Virus record (IMG/VR): IMGVR_UViG_3300011436_000001
Span: 1-61,111 of that record
Length of the DNA: 61,111 nt
Direction: 5' to 3' (one strand)
From: a virus
Made by a program: the position numbers and the translations under genes. The first letter of the stretch is position 1, and every line of letters begins with the position of its first letter. This document shows positions 47,996 to 56,567 of the stretch, piece after piece. The notes beneath the pieces are model-generated. The model searched no databases. It worked only from the letters and a program-made list of their open reading frames with translations, and was not told the origin of the DNA.

Positions 47996-48353
47996 GGGAC
48001 TTGAACCCAGCCGGTTGCGCCGTATCCAGGCGGTCCCGCTCTTCCCGCTCTAGCTGTTCGGCGGCCACGGTCAATTGCGTGTTGCACAGAATGTTATGCT
48101 TGTGCAGCGCCGGGAAATCGAAGATGGCCGCCACAATGATCTTCTCGACCATGACGCTGGCCATCGTACCCATGTCATCGGTGAATATGTACATGCTTGG
48201 CGCATTTGGTACACGGGGCCGATTGTGAAACTCTTTGAAGTGCTTCTCCGCAGCCTCTCGCGTCTTGAATAGCGCTTCCGCGATGATTGCGTTGCCAGCG
48301 GCGACAAAGCGCAGACGCCACGGGTACAATTCTATGTTGGGCATGCTGATCAT
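47985..48353 (-). CDS. Early-region protein
   Basis: 122 residues from ATG 48353 (ATGA overlap). Alpha/beta; the segment MYIFTDDMGTMASVMVEKII faintly resembles the mini-protein motif. Ends inside the next gene. Confidence 0.5.
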   Translation of the reverse strand: MISMPNIELYPWRLRFVAAGNAIIAEALFKTREAAEKHFKEFHNRPRVPNAPSMYIFTDDMGTMASVMVEKIIVAAIFDFPALHKHNILCNTQLTVAAEQLEREERDRLDTAQPAGFKSHVS

Positions 48354-48613
48354 CGAGTAGGTTCCTTCCGCTTCAAGGTGACGCCATCGAACTCCTGCGC
48401 CTTCCACTTTTCCTCTTCGGCCTTACGACGCGTTTGCAACCGGGCAAGCTGCTGATCCTCGATGATGCCCCTGTTGCGGAATGCCAGCCCGGCGACCTGT
48501 CCCTTGGTCGCGCCAACCTGTGCCGCGATCCATTTCCAGGGTTTGCGCTCGACTAGAAACTCCATGATCGCCGCCCGCTGTTCAGCAGTTAGTGGTACGC
48601 CCGCAGCCATCAC
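48350..48613 (-). CDS. GcrA-like helix-turn-helix protein
   Basis: 87 residues. The N-terminal half (PLTAEQRAAIMEFLVERKPW, KWIAAQVGATKGQVAGLAFR) matches the pattern of the GcrA DNA-binding domain: a helix, then IA--VG-TKG-VAG-A-R. GcrA is an alphaproteobacterial regulator that acts at promoters containing methylated GANTC. The C-terminal half is a charged helix and lacks the sigma-binding domain. A different phage HTH is possible. Confidence 0.5.
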   Translation of the reverse strand: MMAAGVPLTAEQRAAIMEFLVERKPWKWIAAQVGATKGQVAGLAFRNRGIIEDQQLARLQTRRKAEEEKWKAQEFDGVTLKRKEPTR

Positions 48614-48825
48614 CGCTTCCCCTTCACCAGCTTCGCCTTACGCATCATGTCGGCGACTTCATAGCCTGCGGCCCGCACCGCCTTGTTGAAAATCACCGCC
48701 GTCTTGTACATGCCAGCTTCGCGAAGCTGCACTTCCATCAGCGGCAAACTCTGGCACAGGTCCAACGCGGCGCGAATGCTGTTGATCTCGCCGTGATTGA
48801 TTTTAGCCCTTTTGCTTTTTGCCAT
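48610..48825 (-). CDS. Small basic helical protein
   Basis: 71 residues, Lys-rich ends (MAKSKRAK, KLVKGKR) and a helical middle. Coupled by ATGA to the GcrA-like gene. Unknown function. Confidence 0.55.
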   Translation of the reverse strand: MAKSKRAKINHGEINSIRAALDLCQSLPLMEVQLREAGMYKTAVIFNKAVRAAGYEVADMMRKAKLVKGKR

Positions 48826-48876
48826 AGCCGAATGCTTCCCTCACTGAGTTGACCCAATGTGTACGCGGGCGCTTCT

Positions 48877-49125
48877 TCACGGCACGCGCCCGCCTAAGTT
48901 CTCTGGCGTCGCCGCATTAGGCGCGCGATGGCGAAGTGCGCCACGTTCCTCGGGGCTGTCCACTGTCATGGTGTAGCCGCAGCACTTCGGCCAGCCATGC
49001 TCTAGGCACTGCGCCGCATCGACCGTGCGCCGCTTCTTGCAATGGATGCACCAGACCACGCCGCGCTTCAACTCCGGGATCGCGTCCCGCAGCGCTCGAT
49101 AAATTGCTTGAAGCTTCTCACTCAT
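48877..49125 (-). CDS. Small zinc-finger protein
   Basis: 82 residues from ATG 49125 (ATGA overlap). WCIHCKKRRTVDAAQCLEHGWPKCCG holds four Cys/His ligands of a zinc site. Unknown role; transcribed after the MazG-like gene. Confidence 0.6.
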   Translation of the reverse strand: MSEKLQAIYRALRDAIPELKRGVVWCIHCKKRRTVDAAQCLEHGWPKCCGYTMTVDSPEERGALRHRAPNAATPENLGGRVP

Positions 49126-49418
49126 TTCTTCCTCGCGGTGATGAAGCGGCCTTTCAAAAAGCCGCCCTTGAGAATGCGCTTGTTGACTTCGGCCTCCATG
49201 ACATCGCGGAAAGCTATGCCATTCAGCGTGGCCGTGTCTATCAGGCACGCCAAAACATCGGCGTACTCTTGCAAGTCATACGGGGTCCGCGCGATCTCCG
49301 ACGCCTCTTCGTATATCTTGTTGACAAGCATCGCCCGATGCACGGGCAACGGCAAGACCCTGACAACCTCACCCGGCAGCGCCTTCACCTTGTCCCGAAC
49401 CAGCTTGTTGATCGCCAT
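49122..49418 (-). CDS. MazG-like nucleoside triphosphate pyrophosphohydrolase
   Basis: 98 residues from ATG 49418. Begins INKLVRDKV and holds LVNKIYEEASEIA (acidic E-E-E site, about 38-50) and EYADVLACL (about 58-66), the layout of all-alpha NTP pyrophosphatases. These cleave canonical or damaged dNTPs, or (p)ppGpp-related signals in phage. Short but complete in its core. Confidence 0.75.
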   Translation of the reverse strand: MAINKLVRDKVKALPGEVVRVLPLPVHRAMLVNKIYEEASEIARTPYDLQEYADVLACLIDTATLNGIAFRDVMEAEVNKRILKGGFLKGRFITARKK

Positions 49419-49669
49419 CAGCCTATCTCCCCTTTCCACTGTTTGGGACGTTCTACGGCGCGGATGCGCAACACCACTTCCTGGCACTCATCAGCCCAGC
49501 CGTTGCCGCTTGGTGTGCAGTTGCAGAGCCCGGCCAGTAGCTCATCCACAGTCGCGTCGCCGCTGGCCTGCACAGTCCTCGGTCCGCGCATCGGATTGTG
49601 GTTAGTGCCGACGCGCTCGAATGTGTACAGATACGGCGATAGCTCTTTGGGCTTTTTGCGAAACCACAT
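49418..49669 (-). CDS. Small early-region protein
   Basis: 83 residues from ATG 49669 with GAGAAAGGA upstream. Starts MWFRKKPKELSPYLY; it has CNCTPSGNGWADEC, a Cys-rich loop. It is the first gene after the TATAAT element at 49712. Confidence 0.6.
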   Translation of the reverse strand: MWFRKKPKELSPYLYTFERVGTNHNPMRGPRTVQASGDATVDELLAGLCNCTPSGNGWADECQEVVLRIRAVERPKQWKGEIG

Positions 49670-49711
49670 AATGCATCCTTTCTCCCGGCAGCAAAACGCC
49701 GCCCTGGTCCT

Positions 49712-49721
49712 ATTATACAAT
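49712..49721 (-). promoter_or_regulatory. Early promoter element ATTGTATAAT
   Basis: Minus-strand ATTGTATAAT, followed by a leader of about 42 bases containing a GCGGCGTTTTGCTGCC hairpin before the SD and ATG of 49418-49669. This copy has the most typical promoter spacing in the window. Confidence 0.55.
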
Positions 49722-49747
49722 CCAGGTTTTTGGTTAGCGCAGTGGAT

Positions 49748-49975
49748 TTAGGGAACGTGCCAAGGAGCCGCGTTTCGCCGATGACGGTCCCGCAAGCTGC
49801 TTATCGAATTGAATGCCAGCCTCGCCCTGCGGAAAACGCTGATCCAGCTTTCCAAGTTGCTGTCGATGATCGTCGCGTGCTCGACATTGCCGTACGTATT
49901 GCGTATCCACTGCATCATATCGAACGGCTTAGGGTTCTGCGCTTCATACATCGCCATCGTCTTGCTCATTGTCAT
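49748..49975 (-). CDS. Mini-protein family member
   Basis: 75 residues. Motif ATIIDSNLESWISVFRRARLA (shortened: IIDSNLESWISVF) at about 34-46. It starts inside the end of the previous family member. Confidence 0.65.
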   Translation of the reverse strand: MTMSKTMAMYEAQNPKPFDMMQWIRNTYGNVEHATIIDSNLESWISVFRRARLAFNSISSLRDRHRRNAAPWHVP

Positions 49976-50129
49976 TCGCGGTCATCATCTTGTCGCGCAA
50001 CTTCAAGTCCATCAGCCACCAGTACATCTCTTCCATCCAAAATTCCAACGCGCTATCGTGCAGCATTGCGCCCCGCACCCTATCAAGCGTGGCGGCGTTC
50101 GGGAAAAGATGGCGCGTGCTACTGGCCAT
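49944..50129 (-). CDS. Mini-protein family member
   Basis: 61 residues. Motif GAMLHDSALEFWMEEMYWWL at about 20-39, then an acidic tail (DNEQDDGDV). One of three consecutive members. Confidence 0.65.
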   Translation of the reverse strand: MASSTRHLFPNAATLDRVRGAMLHDSALEFWMEEMYWWLMDLKLRDKMMTANDNEQDDGDV

Positions 50130-50133
50130 ATCG

Positions 50134-50295
50134 CTAATCTAAGCTGTCCCTACCGTTGTACACTTCCTGCCACAATTGCCACAGATCAAACTCCTCGATC
50201 CAGTATCGCAAATTGTTGTCGCCGATAACCGTCGATTTTTCTGCGCAGCTATGAATTGCGTCATCCACCATCGGGCTGCACAAATCCTCTTCCAT
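50134..50295 (-). CDS. Mini-protein family member (53 residues)
   Basis: From ATG 50295 to TAG 50134. Motif TVIGDNNLRYWIEEFDLW at about 22-39. Very close to the next gene (4-base gap). Acidic and helical. Confidence 0.65.
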   Translation of the reverse strand: MEEDLCSPMVDDAIHSCAEKSTVIGDNNLRYWIEEFDLWQLWQEVYNGRDSLD

Positions 50296-50296
50296 G

Positions 50297-50617
50297 CTAG
50301 CGGCGCTTACGCGATCCAGTTATAGACGGCGAGAAAAGTGAGTACGATTGCGACGGTGTAGCAGACGATCCTAATGAATGAACCCATGCCTGTATCTCCC
50401 TTGCGATCTTGAGATAGTCACCCGATGGCCGCCGGTCAATCTCCTGGCCCGGCCTGTAGTGCCGCCAGATCGCATTGCGAAAGCGTTTTGGCAATCGCAG
50501 CCAATGCTCTTTGCAGCCCCACATCGCGGGCGGGACCTGCCGCTCGCAGCCGGGCCAATGGCATTCATGCCGCCGGGTCTGCGCTTGCTTCAGAACGTAT
50601 TCGACTTTGCTCCGCAT
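50297..50617 (-). CDS. Small phage protein with CPGC / WGC motif
   Basis: 106 residues from ATG 50617. Contains CHWPGCERQVPPAMWGCKEH and LPKRFRNAIWRHYRPGQE, a pattern recurring in many phage hypothetical proteins, with likely zinc binding. The last 30 residues overlap a tiny membrane frame and may be less conserved. Confidence 0.65.
   Translation of the reverse strand: MRSKVEYVLKQAQTRRHECHWPGCERQVPPAMWGCKEHWLRLPKRFRNAIWRHYRPGQEIDRRPSGDYLKIAREIQAWVHSLGSSATPSQSYSLFSPSITGSRKRR
50307..50387 (-). CDS. 26-residue membrane micro-protein (tentative)
   Basis: ATG 50387 to TAA 50307, a single hydrophobic helix (FIRIVCYTVAIVLTFLAVY). It overlaps the end of the neighbouring gene in another frame. Similar tiny membrane frames occur near 60.3 kb. 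Confidence 0.35.
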   Translation of the reverse strand: MGSFIRIVCYTVAIVLTFLAVYNWIA

Positions 50618-50768
50618 CTTCAGGCTTCTTTGACTTTGTGTACAACACAACGTATGCCTCAGCCAATTTCTGCAACGGCTCCGGCGCATCGGTTGTTTGC
50701 AGCCAGCGCGCAAAGCGCGCGACCGCATCGAAATTTATCTGATCGCCGCTTTCTGGTTTATCAGCCAT
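50565..50768 (-). CDS. Small acidic protein
   Basis: 67 residues from ATG 50768 (ATG 50783 also possible). Helical, with FDAVARFARWLQTTDAPEP. Overlaps both neighbours. Unknown function. Confidence 0.5.
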   Translation of the reverse strand: MADKPESGDQINFDAVARFARWLQTTDAPEPLQKLAEAYVVLYTKSKKPEDAEQSRIRSEASADPAA

Positions 50769-51033
50769 CTTTTGGAACCTCAATATACGTCAACGCCTGT
50801 GGCTCGACCCAGCGCACCAGACGCACCTCGACTTCGACAACGCCACAGCCGCCCTTGACGATGCATGTACGCACATCCTTAGCCGCTTCGACCGACGGGA
50901 ATAACAGCGTGCCGTTGCTGTCACCATCAAGATGATGCTCCCAATCGATGCCATCCATAAAGCATTTGACGCGACGCTGTTCCTGCACCGCGTCGCTGAA
51001 GTACCGAACGTTGCTCTTGTGAGGCTCTTTCAT
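50761..51033 (-). CDS. Small early-region protein
   Basis: 90 residues from ATG 51033 (ATGA overlap). Alpha/beta with VKCFMDGIDWEHHLDGD and a C-terminal VRLVRWVEPQALTYIEV. Unknown function. Confidence 0.55.
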   Translation of the reverse strand: MKEPHKSNVRYFSDAVQEQRRVKCFMDGIDWEHHLDGDSNGTLLFPSVEAAKDVRTCIVKGGCGVVEVEVRLVRWVEPQALTYIEVPKDG

Positions 51034-51239
51034 TTGTCCAACCAGACAATTCGAGTTTTGCCGTTGTGCCCATGCACGGCGTCGATGGTTCCGATGTTTG
51101 CGTACACAGCGACGCTGGTGTGTGGACCGAACCACGTCAAGACGCATTGCCCATGCCACAGTTCCACACCTTCAGCAACGCGGCCCGTCCCGCTCACGCC
51201 CGTCTCATCGTCATCCCGGTGTAATTCAAATCTGCGCAT
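51030..51239 (-). CDS. Conserved-type small beta-rich protein
   Basis: 69 residues: RRFELHRDDDETGVSGTGRV and VHGHNGKTRIVWL. The pattern DETGVSGTG-VAEGV with GHxGKT occurs in a widespread family of uncharacterised phage and bacterial proteins. Confidence 0.65.
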   Translation of the reverse strand: MRRFELHRDDDETGVSGTGRVAEGVELWHGQCVLTWFGPHTSVAVYANIGTIDAVHGHNGKTRIVWLDK

Positions 51240-51250
51240 GGTTCACCTCG

Positions 51251-51490
51251 TTATGGACTAGCGGATTGATAGAAGCGCGCGTATTTCGGCTTGATGCCAT
51301 GCTTATACAAAATCGCATGCACCTCTTCACAGTCATCATCTGGCACCTCACCAGTGTACTCAGCCGACGCATCGGATGCGCCGCAACGGTAAGCATAGAT
51401 CACGTTGGCATCAACAATGTCCTCGATGGAATTATAGCTGCATCCAGCGATCACCAAAAGCGATATGCCTATGACAATGAAACGGCGCAT
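51251..51490 (-). CDS. Small lipoprotein
   Basis: 79 residues. Signal MRRFIVIGISLLVIAGC with lipobox IAGC (Cys 17). Mature part acidic (VPDDDCEEVH). Could act in the envelope, for example in superinfection exclusion. Confidence 0.65.
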   Translation of the reverse strand: MRRFIVIGISLLVIAGCSYNSIEDIVDANVIYAYRCGASDASAEYTGEVPDDDCEEVHAILYKHGIKPKYARFYQSASP

Positions 51491-51493
51491 GGA

Positions 51494-51757
51494 TCACCTT
51501 TCGATCTTGTTGGGGTTATAAAAGCCGCTATCAAAATCGAGAATTGCGTACACACTCAGCGGCTCCGGCATCGTTTCCTGCGGGATCAAGCGAATGAAAA
51601 CCGACGCCACGCGACGCCAACCCTCCCGCGAATTGTGATCGGCCTCGACGTTCCAACGTTCGCGGCACGCGGTTTCAAACGTGGCGCGATGCTCTTCAGG
51701 CGGCTGCCCACACCATGCCATGAAGCACTGAAACGCGATCTCATCCAGATTTGTCAC
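51494..51757 (-). CDS. Small early-region protein
   Basis: 87 residues. Trp-containing helical part (FQCFMAWCGQPPEEHRATFE) then alpha/beta. Reminiscent of small uncharacterised proteins on other phages. Unknown function. Confidence 0.55.
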   Translation of the reverse strand: MTNLDEIAFQCFMAWCGQPPEEHRATFETACRERWNVEADHNSREGWRRVASVFIRLIPQETMPEPLSVYAILDFDSGFYNPNKIER

Positions 51758-51987
51758 GCTGTGTACACTCCATAGTGCAGACGCTTGATTTCTTTGCGGC
51801 GCACCAGAGAACCTAGCGCATTGTAAAGCTGCTTCCTCGATACGCTGACACTCATCCCATCCAGCTTGTTTGCGATCATCTCGACGCTAAGACGATTGCC
51901 CGGCAACATGCCCCTTATGAGATGTGGAAGACCGCTCCCGCGAAACGCCCGCCCGCATGTTGGACAGCGCTCGCGCAGCGCGGTCAT
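51754..51987 (-). CDS. Zinc-ribbon and winged-helix regulator
   Basis: 77 residues. N-terminal CPTCGRAF ribbon half, then a winged helix-turn-helix (LSVEMIANKLDGMSVSVSRK, LYNALGSLVRRKEIKRL). Likely a small transcriptional regulator. Overlaps both neighbours. Confidence 0.6.
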   Translation of the reverse strand: MTALRERCPTCGRAFRGSGLPHLIRGMLPGNRLSVEMIANKLDGMSVSVSRKQLYNALGSLVRRKEIKRLHYGVYTA

Positions 51988-52211
51988 GGCTGTATTCTTT
52001 CAAGTGTTTCTATGGCTTTCCCAGCTTCGGTTTGCCACCAATGCCATTGGCCAAAATCATTCAGCCGATACTCTCCAATCATAACAGGTAAGATTTTCTG
52101 CGATCCATAAGGCTGCATTGGGCTGTAGAACTTTTTAGATTTCTGCCAATGCGCTAGTCGCTTTCCATCAAGAGGTCCACCAATACACTCGCCGACAAAT
52201 GAATGTGTCAT
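51984..52211 (-). CDS. Small early-region protein
   Basis: 75 residues from ATG 52211. Contains FVGECIGGPLDGKRLAHW, a GGPLDG start typical of a widespread small phage protein family, and an ending KAIETLERIQP. Unknown function. Confidence 0.6.
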   Translation of the reverse strand: MTHSFVGECIGGPLDGKRLAHWQKSKKFYSPMQPYGSQKILPVMIGEYRLNDFGQWHWWQTEAGKAIETLERIQP

Positions 52212-52579
52212 CACTCCCCATCCCTCACCGGCCCGGCGCTCGCCAGGGCGCGGATGGCGGCGGCTTGACATGGGCTACTCCAATCGCCGTCTGCATGGTG
52301 AACCCATGAGCCACGTCCATTAAGTTTCAGCGGATATGCGGCTTCGCACAAAGTACACATTGCCTTGCAATGGGCCTCCACAGCCCGCGCCCGCTCCGCT
52401 GCGCCGTGGGCGGTGACGCGACGATCAAGTTCGACTTCATCCTTGTATCGCATTCCCGCATTGTAGGCGGCCCGCAATGCCTGTGCGATGCGGTACTCAT
52501 TGCCGACAACAGACTTAGCGATGGCGTCGTATTCAGGAATTGGATGCGCCGCATCCTGCGCGCTGGCCGGGGCGGTCAT
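52211..52579 (-). CDS. Protein with shared N-terminal MTAPxSAQDAA leader, copy 1
   Basis: 122 residues. Its first 11 residues match those of the next upstream gene, although the rest is unrelated. The body has two Cys motifs (CKAMCTLCEAAYP) and a helical part. Unknown function. Confidence 0.55.
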   Translation of the reverse strand: MTAPASAQDAAHPIPEYDAIAKSVVGNEYRIAQALRAAYNAGMRYKDEVELDRRVTAHGAAERARAVEAHCKAMCTLCEAAYPLKLNGRGSWVHHADGDWSSPCQAAAIRALASAGPVRDGE

Positions 52580-52818
52580 GGCTTGTACTCTCCCACGTTG
52601 AAGTCACTTCGACCGATAAAATTATCTTTGCTTGACGTATCAATGGGTATGCCAGGACGCGCCTCGGACAACCGCCGCCGCAGATCGGCGATCTCTTGCT
52701 GCTGGGCCTCGATCATATCGGCCTCTGTTGGGTAACCATGTCGGCGCAGTCTATCTACGGCACCTTTAATTCTTACCTCTTGCCGCGCCGCATCCTGCGC
52801 GCTGGTCGGGGCGGTCAT
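52576..52818 (-). CDS. Protein with shared N-terminal MTAPxSAQDAA leader, copy 2
   Basis: 80 residues from ATG 52818 in an ATGA overlap. Shares the first 11 residues with the next gene. The middle is a coiled coil (MIEAQQQEIADLRRRLSEA). Unknown function. Confidence 0.6.
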   Translation of the reverse strand: MTAPTSAQDAARQEVRIKGAVDRLRRHGYPTEADMIEAQQQEIADLRRRLSEARPGIPIDTSSKDNFIGRSDFNVGEYKP

Positions 52819-53714
52819 GGGCGCTGTTCCTCTAATCCGCAACGGACACATTTCTGATACACCACAGTTGTACCATCAGCCGCTAAATGCCGCAGCCAAT
52901 CGTGGGCGCATCTGATCTGTCCCGCCTCCGTCCCAGGGGCGGCGCGGACTGCCGCTATCAATCGTTCCCGCGTCTCTTCGATAGCGGCATTTCGTTCAGC
53001 GCGGGGCAGCCCATCGATTTTCATGTGCTGCCACAGCGTAACTAGATCAGTAGCGGCATCGACAATCGACTTCGCTCGCGCACGTTCGACGGTGATGGCG
53101 GCGGTGATGTGCTTCAGCACGACGCTAGACGCAGCCTTACTGACGGTTGTCCAACCGCCACATTCGGCATCGGCTGCATCAAGGCATTCCGCCGCCAGTT
53201 CAGATGGAAGCGTTTCCTTTCGTGCAAGGGCTGCGTCAACTATCATAACGATGTGGTCGGAAGCTACCCAACAATCCCCAGCATCATCGCAATGGTCCGA
53301 CTGCTTTGCCTGCTCACGCAAAACCGCCAGAGCCCGCCGCAGATTGACGATCTCCTGTTCCAAGGTCAGATAGGCGCGGGCGAGGTTGCCAGTTTCGGCT
53401 ACATCATCCCATTCCTCGGCTAACGGCCCCCAATCCTTTGTCCGTTCCGCAAACGCCTTCGCCTTCGTCTGATCCGCGCGCATCTTCTCAATCGCCTTTT
53501 CCGCTTCGTCAACGTAATCCTGCACATCTTGATTGAAGCTGGCTCCGCGTTTCTCAGCGCTCATCACGTTGGTCCTCTGTTGGTACACATCTGATCTGGG
53601 GCACCACGGCCAATGCATACCGGGGTAGTCTTGCGTTTCACAATGGCATTCGGCCTTCGCTGCCTCTAGCCGCTTGTCCAGTTGCTCATTGTTCATGCGC
53701 TTCTCGCCCATCAT
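52815..53714 (-). CDS. Large helical early protein with Cys clusters
   Basis: 299 residues, mostly helical, with CHCETQDYPGMHWPWCPR near the start and a C-terminal CVRCGLEEQRP zinc knuckle. Low similarity to anything I recognise. Possibly a structural or regulatory protein of the early region. Confidence 0.6.
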   Translation of the reverse strand: MMGEKRMNNEQLDKRLEAAKAECHCETQDYPGMHWPWCPRSDVYQQRTNVMSAEKRGASFNQDVQDYVDEAEKAIEKMRADQTKAKAFAERTKDWGPLAEEWDDVAETGNLARAYLTLEQEIVNLRRALAVLREQAKQSDHCDDAGDCWVASDHIVMIVDAALARKETLPSELAAECLDAADAECGGWTTVSKAASSVVLKHITAAITVERARAKSIVDAATDLVTLWQHMKIDGLPRAERNAAIEETRERLIAAVRAAPGTEAGQIRCAHDWLRHLAADGTTVVYQKCVRCGLEEQRP

Positions 53715-53917
53715 CCCGGCCCCTGACGTTCACCGCCGCGTGGCGGGTCATTGCTGCTTTCACGCGCCCATTGCTCCAATTCGGCACGGCGATGTGCTGG
53801 CCATTTGGCGACCTCATCAACGGCCCGCTTTAGCTGCTCTTGAAGTTCCACCGCCCGCTCAATCCGCCGCGTGGCTTCAGTCGGCTTCGGAGCGGGACGC
53901 TTGCGAAGACGCTTCAT
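53711..53917 (-). CDS. Small basic helical protein
   Basis: 68 residues from ATG 53917. KRLRKRPAPKPTEATRRIERA then a helical part (AVDEVAKWPAHRRAELEQW). Basic N-terminus; the KWPAHRRAELE motif recalls the helical part at 43005. Unknown function. Confidence 0.55.
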   Translation of the reverse strand: MKRLRKRPAPKPTEATRRIERAVELQEQLKRAVDEVAKWPAHRRAELEQWARESSNDPPRGGERQGPG

Positions 53918-53918
53918 G

Positions 53919-54296
53919 TCAGCTTTCCCCCACCGCGCTGGTAGTCGGCACATCTCGTTTTGCATTGAACGCAACCGCCGCCCTCGCATCTGAAATCCAC
54001 ATGCACCAGTGCGGCATGCCGTGCATGTAGTGACCAAAGGCGATAGGCCGGTCAGGATCATGGCCCGGATTTAAGCACTTCTCGATTTCGCGCGCCACCA
54101 ATTCAACAGCGGAACCGCCGCGCAACGTATTGAGACAGATACGCGCCTGCCGCTGCCAGCCCTCGCTATCCGGTTGGCCACATGTACGCAACGCAGCCGA
54201 CATAGCGGCGATATCTTCATCTGTCCAATCGAAGAACGCAATTGGCCCGGCCCACTCTTTCGGTGGCTGCGGCGCTTTGCGATTAAAAGGCCACAT
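53919..54296 (-). CDS. Early-region protein
   Basis: 125 residues. Alpha-helical with AFFDWTDEDIAAMSAALRTC and a His/Trp-rich middle (GHYMHGMPHWCMW). Unknown function. Confidence 0.55.
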   Translation of the reverse strand: MWPFNRKAPQPPKEWAGPIAFFDWTDEDIAAMSAALRTCGQPDSEGWQRQARICLNTLRGGSAVELVAREIEKCLNPGHDPDRPIAFGHYMHGMPHWCMWISDARAAVAFNAKRDVPTTSAVGES

Positions 54297-54311
54297 TGTA
54301 CACTCTCATTT

Positions 54312-54782
54312 CTACCGGCAATACCAACCGCGCAACTGGCGCAGCCCGTTCAGCACCTTGCGAATATCCACCTTGCTAACGCCACACTTCGCGTGCAGCA
54401 AGATCACGATGGCCTCTTCATTGAGCCCGCTCTTGTTCAATGCGTCGGCAGCGTCGCCGATCTTCACAATGGCTTCGGCGAGTACACCTTTTTCAACGGG
54501 CTTTTCGTTCGACTGTTCGACCTTGATGCGCGCCATACCGAATGCCTCCCTTATATTAGCTTGTTCCCGCGCCACTGCACTCGCCGCGCCTCGCATCGCA
54601 GCGCTCTGAAATCGCTCCGGCTTTGTTGGCCGCTCGGGCAAGTCGATCACGTCATTCGGCCCGCAATAGGCGCGGGCTTCCCGGATCGCGGCCTGTTCTG
54701 TTTCGCAGTACACATAGCCGTCCTGGATCACAACACGATAGGGCGGCAAATTTCTTCCCGCTGGTGTGCGTTCGACGCGCAT
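54312..54782 (-). CDS. Early-region protein with helical C-terminus
   Basis: 156 residues. N-terminal beta-rich part (YRVVIQDGYVYCETEQAAI), C-terminal helical domain (EAIVILLHAKCGVSKVDIRK). It could be a fusion of two small domains; an internal ATG before MARIKVEQ may also serve as a start. Confidence 0.55.
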   Translation of the reverse strand: MRVERTPAGRNLPPYRVVIQDGYVYCETEQAAIREARAYCGPNDVIDLPERPTKPERFQSAAMRGAASAVAREQANIREAFGMARIKVEQSNEKPVEKGVLAEAIVKIGDAADALNKSGLNEEAIVILLHAKCGVSKVDIRKVLNGLRQLRGWYCR

Positions 54783-54785
54783 GGG

Positions 54786-55109
54786 TCAGTTCCTCGCTGC
54801 CTTAAATGTGTAGTCGCCCGGCATGTACAACTTGCCATCGATGATTTCTTCATAGGTGACTTCGGCCTGCGAGAAATCAGCGTTCAGCTTCCCGGCCTGT
54901 TGCAGATATTGATTGATGCGCGCAAACGTGTCTTTGGTCATGAAGGATTTGACACCCTCCCGCAAAGTCTCTTGCAGATGGTCATCGCAGATCGCCAGCC
55001 CAACACGGCCAATCAACGCGGGCGAGGTTTTCGGATGGCCTTCAGCCCAAACTTTCCAGCCTAGCTGCCACTTCGCCTCTTCGCTGCAATCCTTGCGCAT
55101 GCATTGCAT
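54786..55109 (-). CDS. Small early-region protein with Cys pair
   Basis: 107 residues. CMRKDCSEEAKWQLGW at the start and CDDHLQETL, giving a possible zinc site; then a helical middle. Unknown function. Confidence 0.55.
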   Translation of the reverse strand: MQCMRKDCSEEAKWQLGWKVWAEGHPKTSPALIGRVGLAICDDHLQETLREGVKSFMTKDTFARINQYLQQAGKLNADFSQAEVTYEEIIDGKLYMPGDYTFKAARN

Positions 55110-55305
55110 GGAGCCACCCCCGCACCATCGATTGATCTTGAGGTAGTGTAACAGGACCGGGCCTTACCACCACTGCCTAATCGAAGGCTAACCCGCTCAG
55201 GGTCTAGTTGTTGGCAGCTTCAAGAGCGGATGGTTCCCCCAAGCCCGTAAGTCGGCAGCTTCGAGGGGGCTTTCGCCTTGGGCAAATCCCAGCCCTGCTA
55301 CCTCG
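55110..55305. other. Intergenic gap with imperfect direct repeat
   Basis: 196 bases without a gene. On the plus strand TTGGCAGCTTCAAGAGCGG and TCGGCAGCTTCGAGGGGG form an imperfect direct repeat about 50 bases apart, and GGGGG/CCCCC runs could pair. No promoter or tRNA seen. It may hold a small RNA. Confidence 0.4.
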
Positions 55306-55797
55306 TTAGAAGCTCGCCAGCGCGGTCACGATCATCTTCAGATCGCGAATGCGGGCGGGCTCCAAGTACTCGGTGCGGTCCTTCACCTTCTTGTTGATGA
55401 CCTTCACGCGCATCTCATTGTGTGCCTTCATAAGCTCTTGAATGCTGATCTCGAAAAACAATTCCTGATCGGTCGCGTCGGTGACCTTCGGCGTGCCCTG
55501 ATAAAGTACACGCTTCTCGACCGGAATATTCTCATCCATATCGGCAATGAAAACCTGAACGATACGCAACTGCGCCATGTTTGCCTTCCCTTCGATTTCG
55601 TTGCGGGCTTCTGCCACAACTTCATTGATGAAACCAGCAGCGGGCAAGGTGACGCGGCGAAGAAACTGCCCCGCTTGTGGGAGCACCCCCTTCATAGTCT
55701 CACCAACATCCCAATCGCCGCCAGTCATTCCCATCGGCACCGCCGTCGATGCGTACACCATGTTCGCGATGGTTGGTGTCTCACTTCCTGTTGCCAT
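55306..55797 (-). CDS. Unknown protein, well conserved look
   Basis: 163 residues. Alpha/beta with MRVKVINKKVKDRTEYLEPA and LRIVQVFIADMDENIPVEKR. Slightly higher GC third positions than neighbours. Good isolated gene with its own gap upstream. No family recognised. Confidence 0.6.
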   Translation of the reverse strand: MATGSETPTIANMVYASTAVPMGMTGGDWDVGETMKGVLPQAGQFLRRVTLPAAGFINEVVAEARNEIEGKANMAQLRIVQVFIADMDENIPVEKRVLYQGTPKVTDATDQELFFEISIQELMKAHNEMRVKVINKKVKDRTEYLEPARIRDLKMIVTALASF

Positions 55798-55932
55798 TCA
55801 CGTACTCCTCTCCAAAAAACAAAAGAGCCATGATGAAGTCGCCCGACACCATCATGGCCCCCTTGAGGCTAGCAAAACCCGTTGACTACAGCCGCCACGG
55901 TTCGGCGCAATGCCGTCTGCTAGCTTTTCCGA

Positions 55933-56493
<561 letters not shown>

Positions 56494-56532
56494 TGTCATC
56501 TCCACACGTTTGAAAAGCTCGTTTCTAACCTT

Positions 56533-56542
56533 ATCATACAAT
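56533..56542 (-). promoter_or_regulatory. Early promoter element ATTGTATGAT
   Basis: Minus-strand ATTGTATGAT, a one-base variant of the recurring element, 39 bases before ATG 56493 of the secreted poly-Asp gene. Confidence 0.4.
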
Positions 56543-56567
56543 CCTGACTTTAGGACAGTGACAACCG

